Shown here in pieces: positions 1 to 10,782 of a stretch of 35,101 nt of DNA (its first letter is position 1; the number at the start of each line of letters is the position of its first letter). The stretch is from Acanthamoeba sp. SK_2022b. Lineage: Eukaryota; Discosea; Longamoebia; Acanthamoebidae. Below the pieces are notes generated by a model. The model had not been told where the DNA came from. It saw only the letters and a program-made list of their open reading frames with translations, and did not search any database. The DNA lies in assembly GCA_027943245.1 (NCBI GenBank), contig JANDJZ010000454.1, forward strand, positions 1 to 35,101. Direction: 5' to 3'. The position numbers were made by a program, and so were the translations under genes.

Positions 1-3000
1 TGGGTACGTCCGTGTACGAGACCACGCCCAGTCCACCGTCCGCCGGTACTGGTGCTGGGGCAGACGAGCTGGCTTGGTTGACCGGGGGCGGTGCTTCAGA
101 CCCGGCACCCCTGCGAGCGCCCAACCCTCGCCTCAGCGTGCCCAGACCGTTGACCAAAATTCTCTCCGGAGCCCGAGCAGCTGCGTGCACCACGCTCTGT
201 TAGCGTGCAACGCCCCCCTCCCCCCAAACCTCATCGTGTGGGTGTGCGTGTGTGGTGGTGTACGTTTGGGCAAGGCCAGTGCGGAAGCGTCAAGGTTCTT
301 GAAGTTGCTCTGAGCAAATTCGGTCATCGCATATCGGCGGCTGAGGCGAGCCGAATTGCGATCGCTCAGCGTCGGCAGGGCTGCCACGGTCAACGTGCTC
401 TGTCCCGAGACCGAGAGCTTGCGGTAGTATGTCCGGCTGCTCCTCGACGGCACGTTTTTCATTTCATGGGGCTCGGCGACACCCACCCTAATGACCAACC
501 ACGCGCACACATACTCCGACAAGTCAGTGCTTCCGTCGATGGCCATTGAGAAAACGAGGGAATGGATGGCGGCTGAGCCCACCTGGACCCGCGCCGCGAA
601 TCGGCTCGAGAACGGGAACCGCTATCGACTAGCTTCGTGGAAAGGTCCCTCTATGTGAATGATGTGCAATCGGCACGTCAGCCACGCCACACGACTGCCA
701 AACGTTGCGCCGACCAATAAGAGCCACGTACGGCGGACATGCGCTGCGAGAGACGCTTCCGAAGCTTGTCCGAGGCAGCGTCGGCAGGCGGCGGGCGAAT
801 GACGATCTCCACCATGCTGGCCGGGAACGAGCCGGCCTTGCCGTTGGCAAGCTTGCCCTTCCACCAGTTGCCCTCTCTGTTGTGTGTGCAACGGTATGAT
901 GTTGGTAAGATCATTAGACCCCCGGGGGGGGGGGAAGCTCTTGTGACCTGGAGGTGAGGGTGATCGTTTGGCCCTTGGTGAAGCTGAGCAGATTCTTATC
1001 GGCAACCACGTAGTCCTGCAGGGCCACCGCCGTCTCCGAATCCTCGCGCAGCCAATACAGGTAGTCTTCGCACAGACTCGATATCTCCACCCCCTGCCAT
1101 TCCACACATCACGGACACGCCGTAATAAGAAAGCTGAGCTTCTGAACGAGCGGACGTGCAAGGCAGAAATTGGGAGGGGGAGGGAAGGCGAACCAGCGGT
1201 GTCTTGATGTGCAGCGGGCGGCGTTGCATCCGTTCGTGGAAGTTGATGATGGTGCTGCTCGCGTCATACGTGACGGGGCCCAGGTCGCAATAGCTGAATC
1301 CCCTGAGCAGGTCTCTGGATTGACGAAGAAGGCATTAAATATCTTGCACATGAGCGAACGAGCACCCCAGACATCCAAAGCGGCGAAAAACGTGCAGAGG
1401 CCTACCCGGAGTCCTTGTCCCGAATCTCGATACCGCGAACATCGATGGCAAGCATGAAAGCGTCGGGAATATCGATGTCGGTCGTGGCAAGCTGCACTCG
1501 GAACAGCGTCTTGCCGTAGAGCGGCAGCTTTTGCGCTGGTAGAGCGGAACGCAGACGGTGAGTGAAGGAAAGCGAGCTCACGCTGGACCAAAAATGGCCG
1601 GGAAGAAAGAGAGTGTACCCTTTCTCAGGAACAGGTTGATGAGCCCGCTATCGTTGAGTTCGAAGCCGCGGATCTTCTCCGCCTCCTCCTTGACCAGCTG
1701 TGTCCACTCCGCCGCAGTCTTTTGGGAAACCAGCGCTTGGGGCACATACCGCTCGCAGCTGCCCAGGGCAACAAAAGTAGGAAAAGGTGGTGAGCCATGG
1801 CCATTGGCGCACACAGTGACTGCGGGCACCGCTAGAGGAGCAACTAAAAGTACGTACAAATTCAACACCTTGGTGCTATGCTCGTCTTGAATCTCGTCTA
1901 TGAGGAATCTGATGCCGCTGAGGGTGATCGCCTGGTCGGTCTTGCAGGGGAACTTGCCTGTGGGATTTTGTGGAGGAGGATGAGCAGCAGCTTACCTCAC
2001 CCAATTTGCTGCTGGGGGTCGTTTCAAATACCGGAAATGATGTCAGCGTGGAGTTGGAGCGTCTCCAATCGGGCTTCGACGTGATCCTCCGGGAGGGTGC
2101 TGGGGTCGAGCCACAACTTCTTCTTGAACCAGAAGAGCGATTCGTGGCCGTATTTCTCAGCCTTGCTCAGCATGTCTGCCAGGAAGTCACTGGGCGACAG
2201 CGAGCGGCCTGCACATGATCGATCCCGAGTAAAAATGAGGAAATGAAGAGGAGGGTCGTGCGTAAGCTGATGCGCACGGCCCACAAAGGCTACGCGGCAC
2301 GTGAACGATGGTACGGTACCGAGATTGAGGTGGGGATAGATTTCGAATATGGCAAACTCCATGGGGTCCTGCAGCTTGAGATTCTTTGTGGTGAGCGGGG
2401 TGAAGGCATCTGTGATGAGCGTGCCGTGTGTCAGTCATGACATTTGACAACGAAGTGAAGAGGGGGCGCGAGAGCGATCATTACCGGCGGCAGTGGCTCC
2501 AGCGGTACTCATGACGCAGGTGGACATGCCACCGGGAACGTGGAACCACACAGGGATAAGTTTGCGTTCCTAAGAGTCGCGCAACCGAATGTGTCAGCTG
2601 AGCCAGTCAGTCGGCAGGCAAGCATGCGCGCTAGGGCAGGAAGCGAGGTGCCGGGTTTGGACCTTGTTGGCCTCGATCTCCAGCCTGGAGGGCGGGTACA
2701 ACCGGGACAGCTTGTTGGCAAAGTGGTAAGACATCTCCTTGAGCTTGGTGTGAGCGTGGTCGGCGTATAGGCCGATCTCAGTCGAGTCACCGATGTTCTG
2801 TGTTTTTTTATAGGTCACACAAAAAGCGGGCGACGTTGAGACGTGGCGATGCAGCCGTGACATCGATGTGGTGGGTATGGAGTTTACCTGCATCAAGAAC
2901 GACGCCAAGTAGGGGACAAAGTCATCCGTGGGGTAGAACAGGCCGCAGAACAAGGAGAGCAGCTCCCACGCACGCGTTGTGCCGTCCCTGCGTGATTGTA

Positions 3001-6000
3001 TAGAGAGAGAGAGAGAGAGAGAATTATAACGTGGGTCGACAGTTTGTGAACGTGGGCGTGTGCGTGGCGTTGGTGCTAGTCCACGCACTTGGACGGGTTC
3101 TTTGTCGCCTGCTTGATGACCTGGCAATAGAGCTCGTTGCGGAATGCGCGAAGAGAACCGCCGTTGGAGATGCCAGCCAAGAACACCTCCTTCAGCATGT
3201 CCCAACCGATTTCGCCGTCCACGAACCTGGTGATCTCTGCAAGACAGACACGAGTAGGAAGCTCAGCCTCAGCGATAGACGACGAGTGGTGGGTGGAGGA
3301 TTCCCCTACGCTTGAAGAACTTGACGGCGAACTTGATGAAGTTGGCATTCTGGGTGGCATGGAGCGGCTGCTCTAATTTCTGTGTTTGGAGTGCGAGGTC
3401 AGCCAAGCCGAGCCAACCTAGGGTAACCCCCCGAACCGAAGTCTGTTTCCTTTACCTTGGAGTAGAGAAGGATCTCGGAGAGGGAGAAGTCGCCCTTCTT
3501 CCGGCCCAGGGTTCGGATGGTCCTCTTCCGCTCAAAGTTAAAGTGTTGTTGGGCGTAGTCCTGGATGTCGTACTTGGCCACCTCGTCCTGGCCGATGATG
3601 TTCGGGTACTGACTGCACGCGGGCGCAGCGAGTAACAGTTAGCATAGCAGGTCTAAGGAGACAGCACTACCCTTTCGTCGATGTGTATGTGTGCGGTGGT
3701 GCGGTGGTGTGGTGTGTGGTGAAATGCGCACTCCTCGTCCTGATCGCCTTTGCGCAGCATGGGCTTGTGGCGCTTGGTGGCATCCCGCTTCGTCGTCAAC
3801 CGCCTCCTTAGAGACTCCTGGCCCGGCGCTACGCCCTTACTGCAAGACCAATCGACGTGAGGGGACGCGCGCGGTTGCGGGGGGTGAGAGACAGGGCCAG
3901 CCGCATGGGGCAGCCACAAGAGCAAACTGAGCAGGAGTACGCACCCTTTAGCGTCTAACGAGTCCCTTTTTTGTTGCCAAGAGCTGTCGGAGTCGAGCAA
4001 ACTCGCCGTAGTGCTGGATGCGGAGGAGGCGACGTCTTGAAGAGTGGTCTTGTACATGCTCTCCAGAGGCTTTTCGTCACAGATCACCGAGTGACGTGCG
4101 CCGGTGACGCTCAGCGCGGGCACCTCCAACTTGGCGGGAGCGGCACGGCTTTTCTGCTCCGCTGCGAGCTTGGCCTCCTGCTTGAGTCTCTCTTCTTCCC
4201 TCCTCCTGCTTTCTTCTTCGCGCTTCCTCCTCGCCTCCTCTTTTCGCTTTCGTTCGGCGTCTCTCAGCTTGGCGTATCGGCGCCGTTGAATCCATCCGCG
4301 GGTGACTGCACGCGCAAGAAGAGGAGTTGGTTCGCCGATTCATTCGCAACGTCATCCACAACTAAACAAACAGAAATCAAACAAAAACAGAGAGGTGGCC
4401 CAAGCGAGAAGCTTGTACCCGCTTGGATGAGCCTGGTAGCGTCCCTCAGGTCGATGAAATAGTTGCGCGTCCACACCATGCGCCACCACGACTGAATGGT
4501 CACCACTTTGGCCCAGATAGCCTGATTGCGCGCATTTTCCACTGCAGCGCTCTGCGAGAGTTGCTTTATGTTAGGGCTTGCGCAGCCACAACCAAGAAGA
4601 GCCGGGGGCACACGCACCTGCGCCTCCTTCATAAAGACCTTTGTCTTGCCGAGCTGCCACTGCAAGCCGCCATCGCCGGAAGGGCACGTAACCTTGCCGA
4701 GGATGGTCTTGGCTACGGCAACAAGGTCAAGCTGTCCTGACTTGTCCTTGTTCTTGGGATCGTTGGCGTAGGAGAGCGGGAGTAGCATGCGGTAGCGGTA
4801 CATGAACTCCTTCATGGGATACCGCACCGGGTAGCCTAAACGCCTGTGAGGAAATGAGAGAGAGCGAGCGAGAGAGATAAGCGTGTTCAGCTCTACCCAC
4901 CTGTTGCGGGGAGTCAAGGCAAAGGTGTCCATTGCGTTACCTAATCCTAATGGTTTCCATCATACCGGCATAGCGCAGCTGAGCCAAGACCATGTCGTCG
5001 TCGAACATCGCTGTGCAAACGAGCCAGCCGAACTTCAGTAACTTTTGGCACTTGAGAGATGGGCTGGCGAGTGATGTGTAGTACCTGGGGCCTTCATGGT
5101 GTTGGGTTTGATGCAGCGCACGTAGTGGGGCGCAGTGGCACCCAGCGTGGCCATGAGGTCGGCCAACTGCGACTTGAAGTTGGTGCCTACTGTCGGCGGC
5201 TTGGCCTGACGGCCAGAGCTCTGGGCGTCCACCGCCGCCGAGGCGAAGAGCGCCTTGATGAGCGGAAGTTTGCTGCCATTGAGCAGAGCTACGAGATCCT
5301 CAGCCAGCGTGTCTCGGTTCTTGTCCAGGAAGTTCGCCGTCTCGTAGGCCACCTGCAAGTACTGCGTTATAACCTCTTCTTTGATCTCTACACCGTTTGC
5401 GAGCGGTACCTCTCCAGCGTAGTGCTTGATGACGAACGCCGTCCTGGACTTCTTGGGGCGGTAGAATTTCTTGTGGGTCTTGTAGCCACCCTCGATCTTC
5501 TCCAGGAACGTCGCGTCAGTAGCTTTCGGGAAACGGCACTCCTCGTCGAGCAGGGAGATGATGCCGGGTGGTCTGGACAGCAAAGGTGTCAACACACGTT
5601 GGGACGTCCAGCTTGGGGGAAGGAGTAAGAATAAGGTACCTGGCCTTTTCGATAAGGTCAATGGTGTCCTGGTTGTCGTTGAAATCGATGTTGTCCCACT
5701 TGATCGCCTCAGCCGAGTATTCGGTCTGTTCGATCTTGAAGATGGTCTCGTTGAAGTACTGCTGCAACTTTTCGTTGGCGTAATTGATACAAAACTGCTC
5801 GAAGCTGTTTACCTACACGAATGACCCTCGAGGCGGTTAGACCATCTTGTCCCTATCAAGGTTACGTGGGTGCGTCGACGTACATTGAAATTTTCGAACC
5901 CGAAAATATCGAGCACGCCAATAAACGACTTCATGGCCTTGGGCTTGTAGATGACCTTGTTGATCGTTTCCACCAGCCTGCGGAGGAGGGGATGGTTAGT

Positions 6001-7859
6001 GGTCCCCACGCCCCAAGCTGCAGCCTGATTCGCCCACGCACCAGTCGAAGAGCTTGCTGTAGATGGCCTTTGCCAGCGCATCGCGGGCGTCGGCGGCCTG
6101 GGCGGGTTTGAAGTTCACCTGGATCTTCTGCCCGCTGACCACCAGAGTGCGGGTGGTGAGCGCCTTGCTCAGGCCCTCCGAGTCGATCTTCAGCAGCCGA
6201 GCCACAATCTCAAGCTCTGCGCAGCCGATCAACCAAGAAAGGTGAGCTCACTGGTGGAGACCGAGAGCCTGGGGCCGAGTCGTACCTTGTGGGTTGGACA
6301 CCTTGGACACTTCGGAACCCTCGAATTGTACATTGCCCAATCGCATGACGGCCGACAAGATCGTGAAGAGATGATCCTGGACGTCCGGCGACATGTCCAT
6401 GGCCAATAGAGCTTGCTGTATGTTGCGGCATAAGAGGTCAGGCGACGTGCACGAGGCATAGGCCCTTCCTCCGCAATTGCCGTACCCTCACACGGGCATA
6501 ATCCTCCACGTCATCGATCGTTGGCACCGAGGTGCACCCGCTTTGGTTGAGATAGTTGTACTGGTCGATGTCCAGCAGGTGGTACCGCTCTGCAAGGCCA
6601 TGCCATCAGCTACGCTCTCGGGGCATGGAGAGAGCGGAATGAAGGGTACCTTTGTCCTCGGGCTCGGCGCCAGCGAGAAATTGGTAGAAGATGTGATAGT
6701 TGCGCTCGCTTTGCGCCTGCCACACTAGCCGCGACTAGAAAACCAAATAATATAATATGATTGATATAAAATGATAATAACGTGCAAGTCAAAAAACAGC
6801 CACCTCGCGACTTGAACACGTTTGAATGGAACAGATACCCTCTCGAGTAGGTCTGACGATTTACACGAGAGGAAAAGGATCAGTGTTGGCTAGGTTCGTC
6901 AAAAGAGAGGAGACCGAGGCTGCGTACAGTTGCTGATCTTTGCGCCACAGATCTGGCCGCTGCCTTCGAAATGGATCTCGATGAACTTACCCTGAATCGC
7001 GCCAAGGGGTAGGTGAGCTGCTTCACCCTCTAAGATAGGAGGGCGCGGAGGACTACGTACGAAGCGGGAAGAGTTGTCATTCCTGACCGTCTTGGCGTTA
7101 CCGAACGCTTCAAGGATGGGACTGTGGCACAGACACCAGAGCCATACAGTCAGACAAGCCCCGTTCAGCTTACGCAAGAGAGAGAGAGAGAGAGAGCTGG
7201 CATACCTGGACTCGAGAATTTTCTGCTCTACAGCCGAGTGCTTGGTCGTGCGAGCGGCCAAGAACTGAAGGATCAGCTTGGTGGCTTCCGTCTTGCCAGC
7301 ACCAGATTCACCGCTGCGGAGAGAGAGAGAGAGAGAAGTTGGCTTGAGCGTGGCCGATGCTGTAACAACAATCCACACTTGGAGTAACGCTACTGACCTA
7401 ATAATGACTGACTGGTTGCGGTGACGATCACGCATGTCGTGGTAGCACGCCTCGGCCGTGGCAAAGATGTGAGGGGCCGGACTGGCACGAGAACCTGGTC
7501 AGAACCAAGAGAATGCGAGAGAGCGGGAGAGGAACGAGAGAACTCACCCCATAGAGGAAGAGCTTGTGCCAATGTACTCTCGCACCACCTCCTGAGCGTA
7601 GATGGGCAGTCGCTTGTACGGATTGAGCGATACCAAGATTGACCCCGTGTTAGTCTGTTTGAAGGAAAAGGTGGAGTCAGGTGAACGCTTTGGGAACAAA
7701 GGACACTACGAAACGCACATAGATGAGGTTGTTTTGGTAGCGAATCTTGAGGTTCTTGAGGATGCTTTCTTCATCAAGAGTGTTCATCTTGATCATGTCA
7801 TCAATGCCTCGCCCGCCGCTAAAGTTAACGTCGGTCGCAGCATCCTCGCGCAGCTCCAT
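1..7859 (-). CDS. Class VII-like unconventional myosin (MyTH4-FERM-SH3 tail), 3' end off the left edge
   Basis: Actin-based motor, expected to link cortical actin to membrane or adhesion proteins. Read from 7859 leftward. The P-loop GESGAGKT is split by an intron at 7398/7313. Switch I NDNSSRFG is at about 7060, switch [10 protein letters not shown] at about 5890, and the actin-interface YVRCIKPN at about 5115. Two IQ motifs (TIQSWWR, LIQAVTRGW) lie at about 4500-4280, followed by a short Arg/Glu/Lys-rich helix to about 4150. MyTH4 runs about 3580-2665 (key motif [15 protein letters not shown]), FERM about 2578-1060 (starting [11 protein letters not shown]), SH3 about 1030-800 (ALQDY...WWKGK...[10 protein letters not shown]). 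A second MyTH4-like start ([11 protein letters not shown]) is at about 340, followed by a Pro/Ala-rich stretch that runs off the window. This order is that of myosin VII. The start at 7859 has good motor context, but an upstream exon is possible. Many introns carry (CT)n tracts on the sense strand. Class assignment is inference; myosin identity is certain. Confidence 0.93.
3002..3022. repeat. (GA)n tract in a myosin intron
   Basis: About ten GA units. On the myosin sense strand this is (CT)n a short distance upstream of the acceptor of the MyTH4 exon coding for [11 protein letters not shown], so it may act as the pyrimidine tract. Similar shorter tracts occur at about 7176-7197 and 7319-7337 in the same gene. 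Confidence 0.9.
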
Positions 7860-8116
7860 GACGGATATCACTTCACTGTTTGCAACTTATGAGCCCCTTC
7901 GCCGCTAGTTGTGCTCACCGCTCTGCGCTTGGCCTTGCAGGTCGTTTGTCCCGCAGTCCCGCAGCGTTGCTTCGACTTGGTGAGCTCCAGTTGCAACCCC
8001 TAAGCTCCGTTGACCCACAACCAACCGAAAGGCCCACAAAAAGAAATCCACAGAGAAAAAATCAGAACATCCAACAACAAAATCGGGAAAACGATTTTAT
8101 AAACAACAACTCAAGA
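7860..8116. promoter_or_regulatory. Short divergent intergenic region between myosin and BSD gene
   Basis: About 257 bases separate two divergently oriented start codons, so both promoters must lie here or inside 5' untranslated exons. On the minus strand a good donor (near 7920) and a CAG acceptor (near 7883) could bound a small 5' intron of the myosin transcript. The part nearest the BSD gene is A-rich, as expected for an untranslated leader. I see no convincing TATA box. Confidence 0.45.
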
Positions 8117-9097
8117 ATGAATTGGCTCTCGAAGCTCAAGAGCGGAGGCGAGCTGGGCGGATTTGGCAACGCCTTTGGCAGTTTGGTGGCACAAGCAGCA
8201 TCATTGATTCCTGAAGAGTTCAAGGATAACGACGATGACGACGCAAATGATCCCACCTACATTGAGCCCACCCCCGAGCTCATAGAGTACGTGAGCAACC
8301 TAGCGCAACACCCCAGCACCTTCACCGAGTTCCCGATTCCTCGAGCCCCAGGTGCAACTTCTCCTCCTCCTCCTCCATCGCCCTTCTTCTTGCGCGTGCT
8401 CACTTGCCAGCAGACGGCGCGTTTCCGCTCACGCGGGGCCAGACCCGACACGCTCGCAAGATGCTCGAGATGGTGCCCTCTCTGCAGAAGCTGCGCTACT
8501 CCATGTGCCCCAGCAAGATGAACGAAGAGACCTTCTGGCGGTACGTGTGAGCACACGCACGCGAGTACACTGGGTTGTTCTTCTTGTCCGGCCACAAGCC
8601 TCACGACTCGGGTGATGTGATGCCTGCACAGAATCTACTTCTTGCTGTTGCTCAACAAGACCAACGGCAAGACGAACAGCGGTGCCAGGCCAACGAACCA
8701 GAAGGAGGAGAACAGCAAGAAGAGCAAGGAGAAGAAGGATGGACGCGAGCAGGGCGCTGGCGGTCGGAGGAAGCGGGAAGAGGAACGGGAAGAGGGGCAG
8801 GACGTAGACGTGCTCTCGGAGCACGCGCTGGAAACCTACTTTGAGAGACTGTTTTTTGAATACCAGCAGGTGAGACAGCCCATCCTACCTCTTCCGCCTT
8901 CCCCCCCCCCTCTCGACTAATCACCATCACGTTGGGTTTGGCCTTGCTAGGAGCTCTTCCTCGCGACGCCTGACGACGTGATGCACAGGCACATGAAGAG
9001 GAAGGGAGACCGGTACCAGCTGGACGATGGCATCGACCCGCACGAGGACAACTACTTTGCCGTCTACCGGCCGCCACCCCAGCAGCCCCACCAGTAG
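8117..9097 (+). CDS. BSD-domain protein
   Basis: Four exons (8117-8351, 8414-8540, 8632-8869, 8951-9097) join without frame conflict into 747 bases, giving 248 residues. The N-terminus has a glycine-rich amphipathic stretch and an acidic run (DNDDDDAND). The middle shows the BSD signature, LRYSMCPSKM followed by EETFWRIYFLLL across the exon 2/3 junction, with the characteristic Phe-Trp pair. A Lys/Glu-rich low-complexity insert follows, then a helix (LETYFERLFFEYQQ) and a Pro/Gln-rich end. BSD domains occur in TFIIH p62-like factors and in synapse-associated SYAP1/BSDC1-like proteins. The N-terminal helix followed by BSD fits the second group better, but this is inference. The second acceptor is a tandem CAGCAG, so isoforms differing by one residue are possible. 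The gene converges on its right-hand neighbour across 141 bases. Confidence 0.82.
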
Positions 9098-9238
9098 CGT
9101 TAACCATTCTGACCGCCGATCGAGGAGGCAGCTCTGGCTCGTGTAGAGAGAGAGAGAAGCTGGGCAAAAAAAGCTATCTTCAACTCTCTTAAAGGTGGAG
9201 GCTGTTTGCAGCCATCAGGCGTGCGCCACGGCCTCGCT

Positions 9239-10733
9239 TCATCTAATTACAACTGCGGCGGACGAGCACAGCGGACAGCGGTCGCCTGCCCCCACGGCGG
9301 AGGCGGCGTAGTGCGAACCGCACACGGGACACGCCGACGTTTGATCAGTGCGCTCCACCAGGCGCAGGGTCTATCCCATGGAAGAGGTCAGCTCCGATGA
9401 AGGCGCGACAAAGAGCGAACGCCAGAGCAGCAGGCGTACCTTGCAGCAGAAGGGGTCGTTGATGTTGGGAAGCGCATTCGTTTCGTCTTGCTGCTTGCAC
9501 AGGTGCAGCTTTTCGTTCAAATTGGCAGCGTCTGGTGGGTTGCGGCTCAGGACCAACTACACGCCACGCATGTGAGATTGCGGTGCCTGAGAGGCCAATA
9601 GCCGATCACACACTGGGAGGGAAAGCGAGTCACCTGCAGAAGATTGCTGGCCACACCGTAGTTGTGGGCGTCGATGCTCTTGGAGATGGCCATGCGGACG
9701 GCGATGGCGGCGTGCTGGGGCGTGAGGCGGAGGGTGGCGAGATGCTTGGCCAGCACGGCCACCCGCTGCTTGATCACCGTCGCTTCTTCTGCTCATGCGC
9801 GTGGCACACGGTCAGCGAGGTCTTGCAACGACAGCCCACCAGCCACGGGAGGTCGCGCACCTGGCGTTTGCTGAGGGAACTTGCTGAACGTGTCGATCTC
9901 CATGAGAAGCAGAATGGCCAGCTTGTAGTCGATGCAGATCTTGAGCGGCTTCAACACCGCATTGATGTCCGGCACCGATCCTGGAACGACAGCGAGAATT
10001 ACGCGAGCGTGAGCCCAGCGCCGCTCACATTGTGAAGGAGCGAAGTCGAAGAAGACGAAGAAGAGGGAAGCGTACGCAGCAGGTCGAGCGCGCTTTCGGC
10101 GTCTAGGAAGGCTTCGCGGAACTGCCCGCTTTGCATGCGGGACCCGCAGGTGAGCATCATGTTCGACGCTTGCCTGCCGTGTGGCGCGAACAGGATCAAC
10201 GATCGCACAGATGGCGGAGCGAGGAACGAACACGAACCTGATGAGGGTGTCCGCTTCGGCGGGCGACATGGCGGGGGCGGGCGAGGCGACGGAGAGGGGC
10301 GTGGCCGGAGCGGGCGAGTTGGTGGCCACCGGCGGGTCGTTTCGCCCAACTTCAAATAGCACGTCCTTAGCATCGGTGCGTGTCCCCTTCCGCTCGATGG
10401 GCACTGTCTCCTGGCTGTCGCCCAGATCATCCCTCTTGAGCCTAGCGCTGCCGTTGGAACCGCTGCCGCTGGGCCCGGTCTTTCGCTGGACCAGGCGGGC
10501 AGCCCTGGCCGATACAGGCGTCGTTGCCTCACCCTTGTTCTCTGGTCCCGTGTGCCGGAAAACCAATCCTCCGCCACCGCCGGTGGCAGTGCCGGTGGCA
10601 ACTACCTCTTTCCTCTCTTGGAGGGGTGTGCTGCCTCTTCGTCGCGTTTGCTTGCTGCCAGATGCCGCCGGTGGCGGCGATGACAGCTTGAAGACCGCTG
10701 GAGCTGCAGTTTGCGAGCGACGTTGCCAATTTC

Positions 10734-10782
<49 letters not shown>

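Noticed and set aside
6804..6810. A 7-base microexon in the myosin gene
   Set aside because: It seemed needed to keep frame, but rereading the donor (exon ending GAGAGG before GTATCT at 6838) joins directly in phase 0 to the exon starting TCGCGGCTAGTG, giving NYLLERSRLVWQ, the expected myosin motif.
8117..9097. BSD gene starting upstream at about 7880 in the same open frame
   Set aside because: The upstream part (about 7880-8116) is low-complexity Gln/Asn/Arg sequence overlapping the myosin 5' region; ATG 8117 starts the ordered protein.
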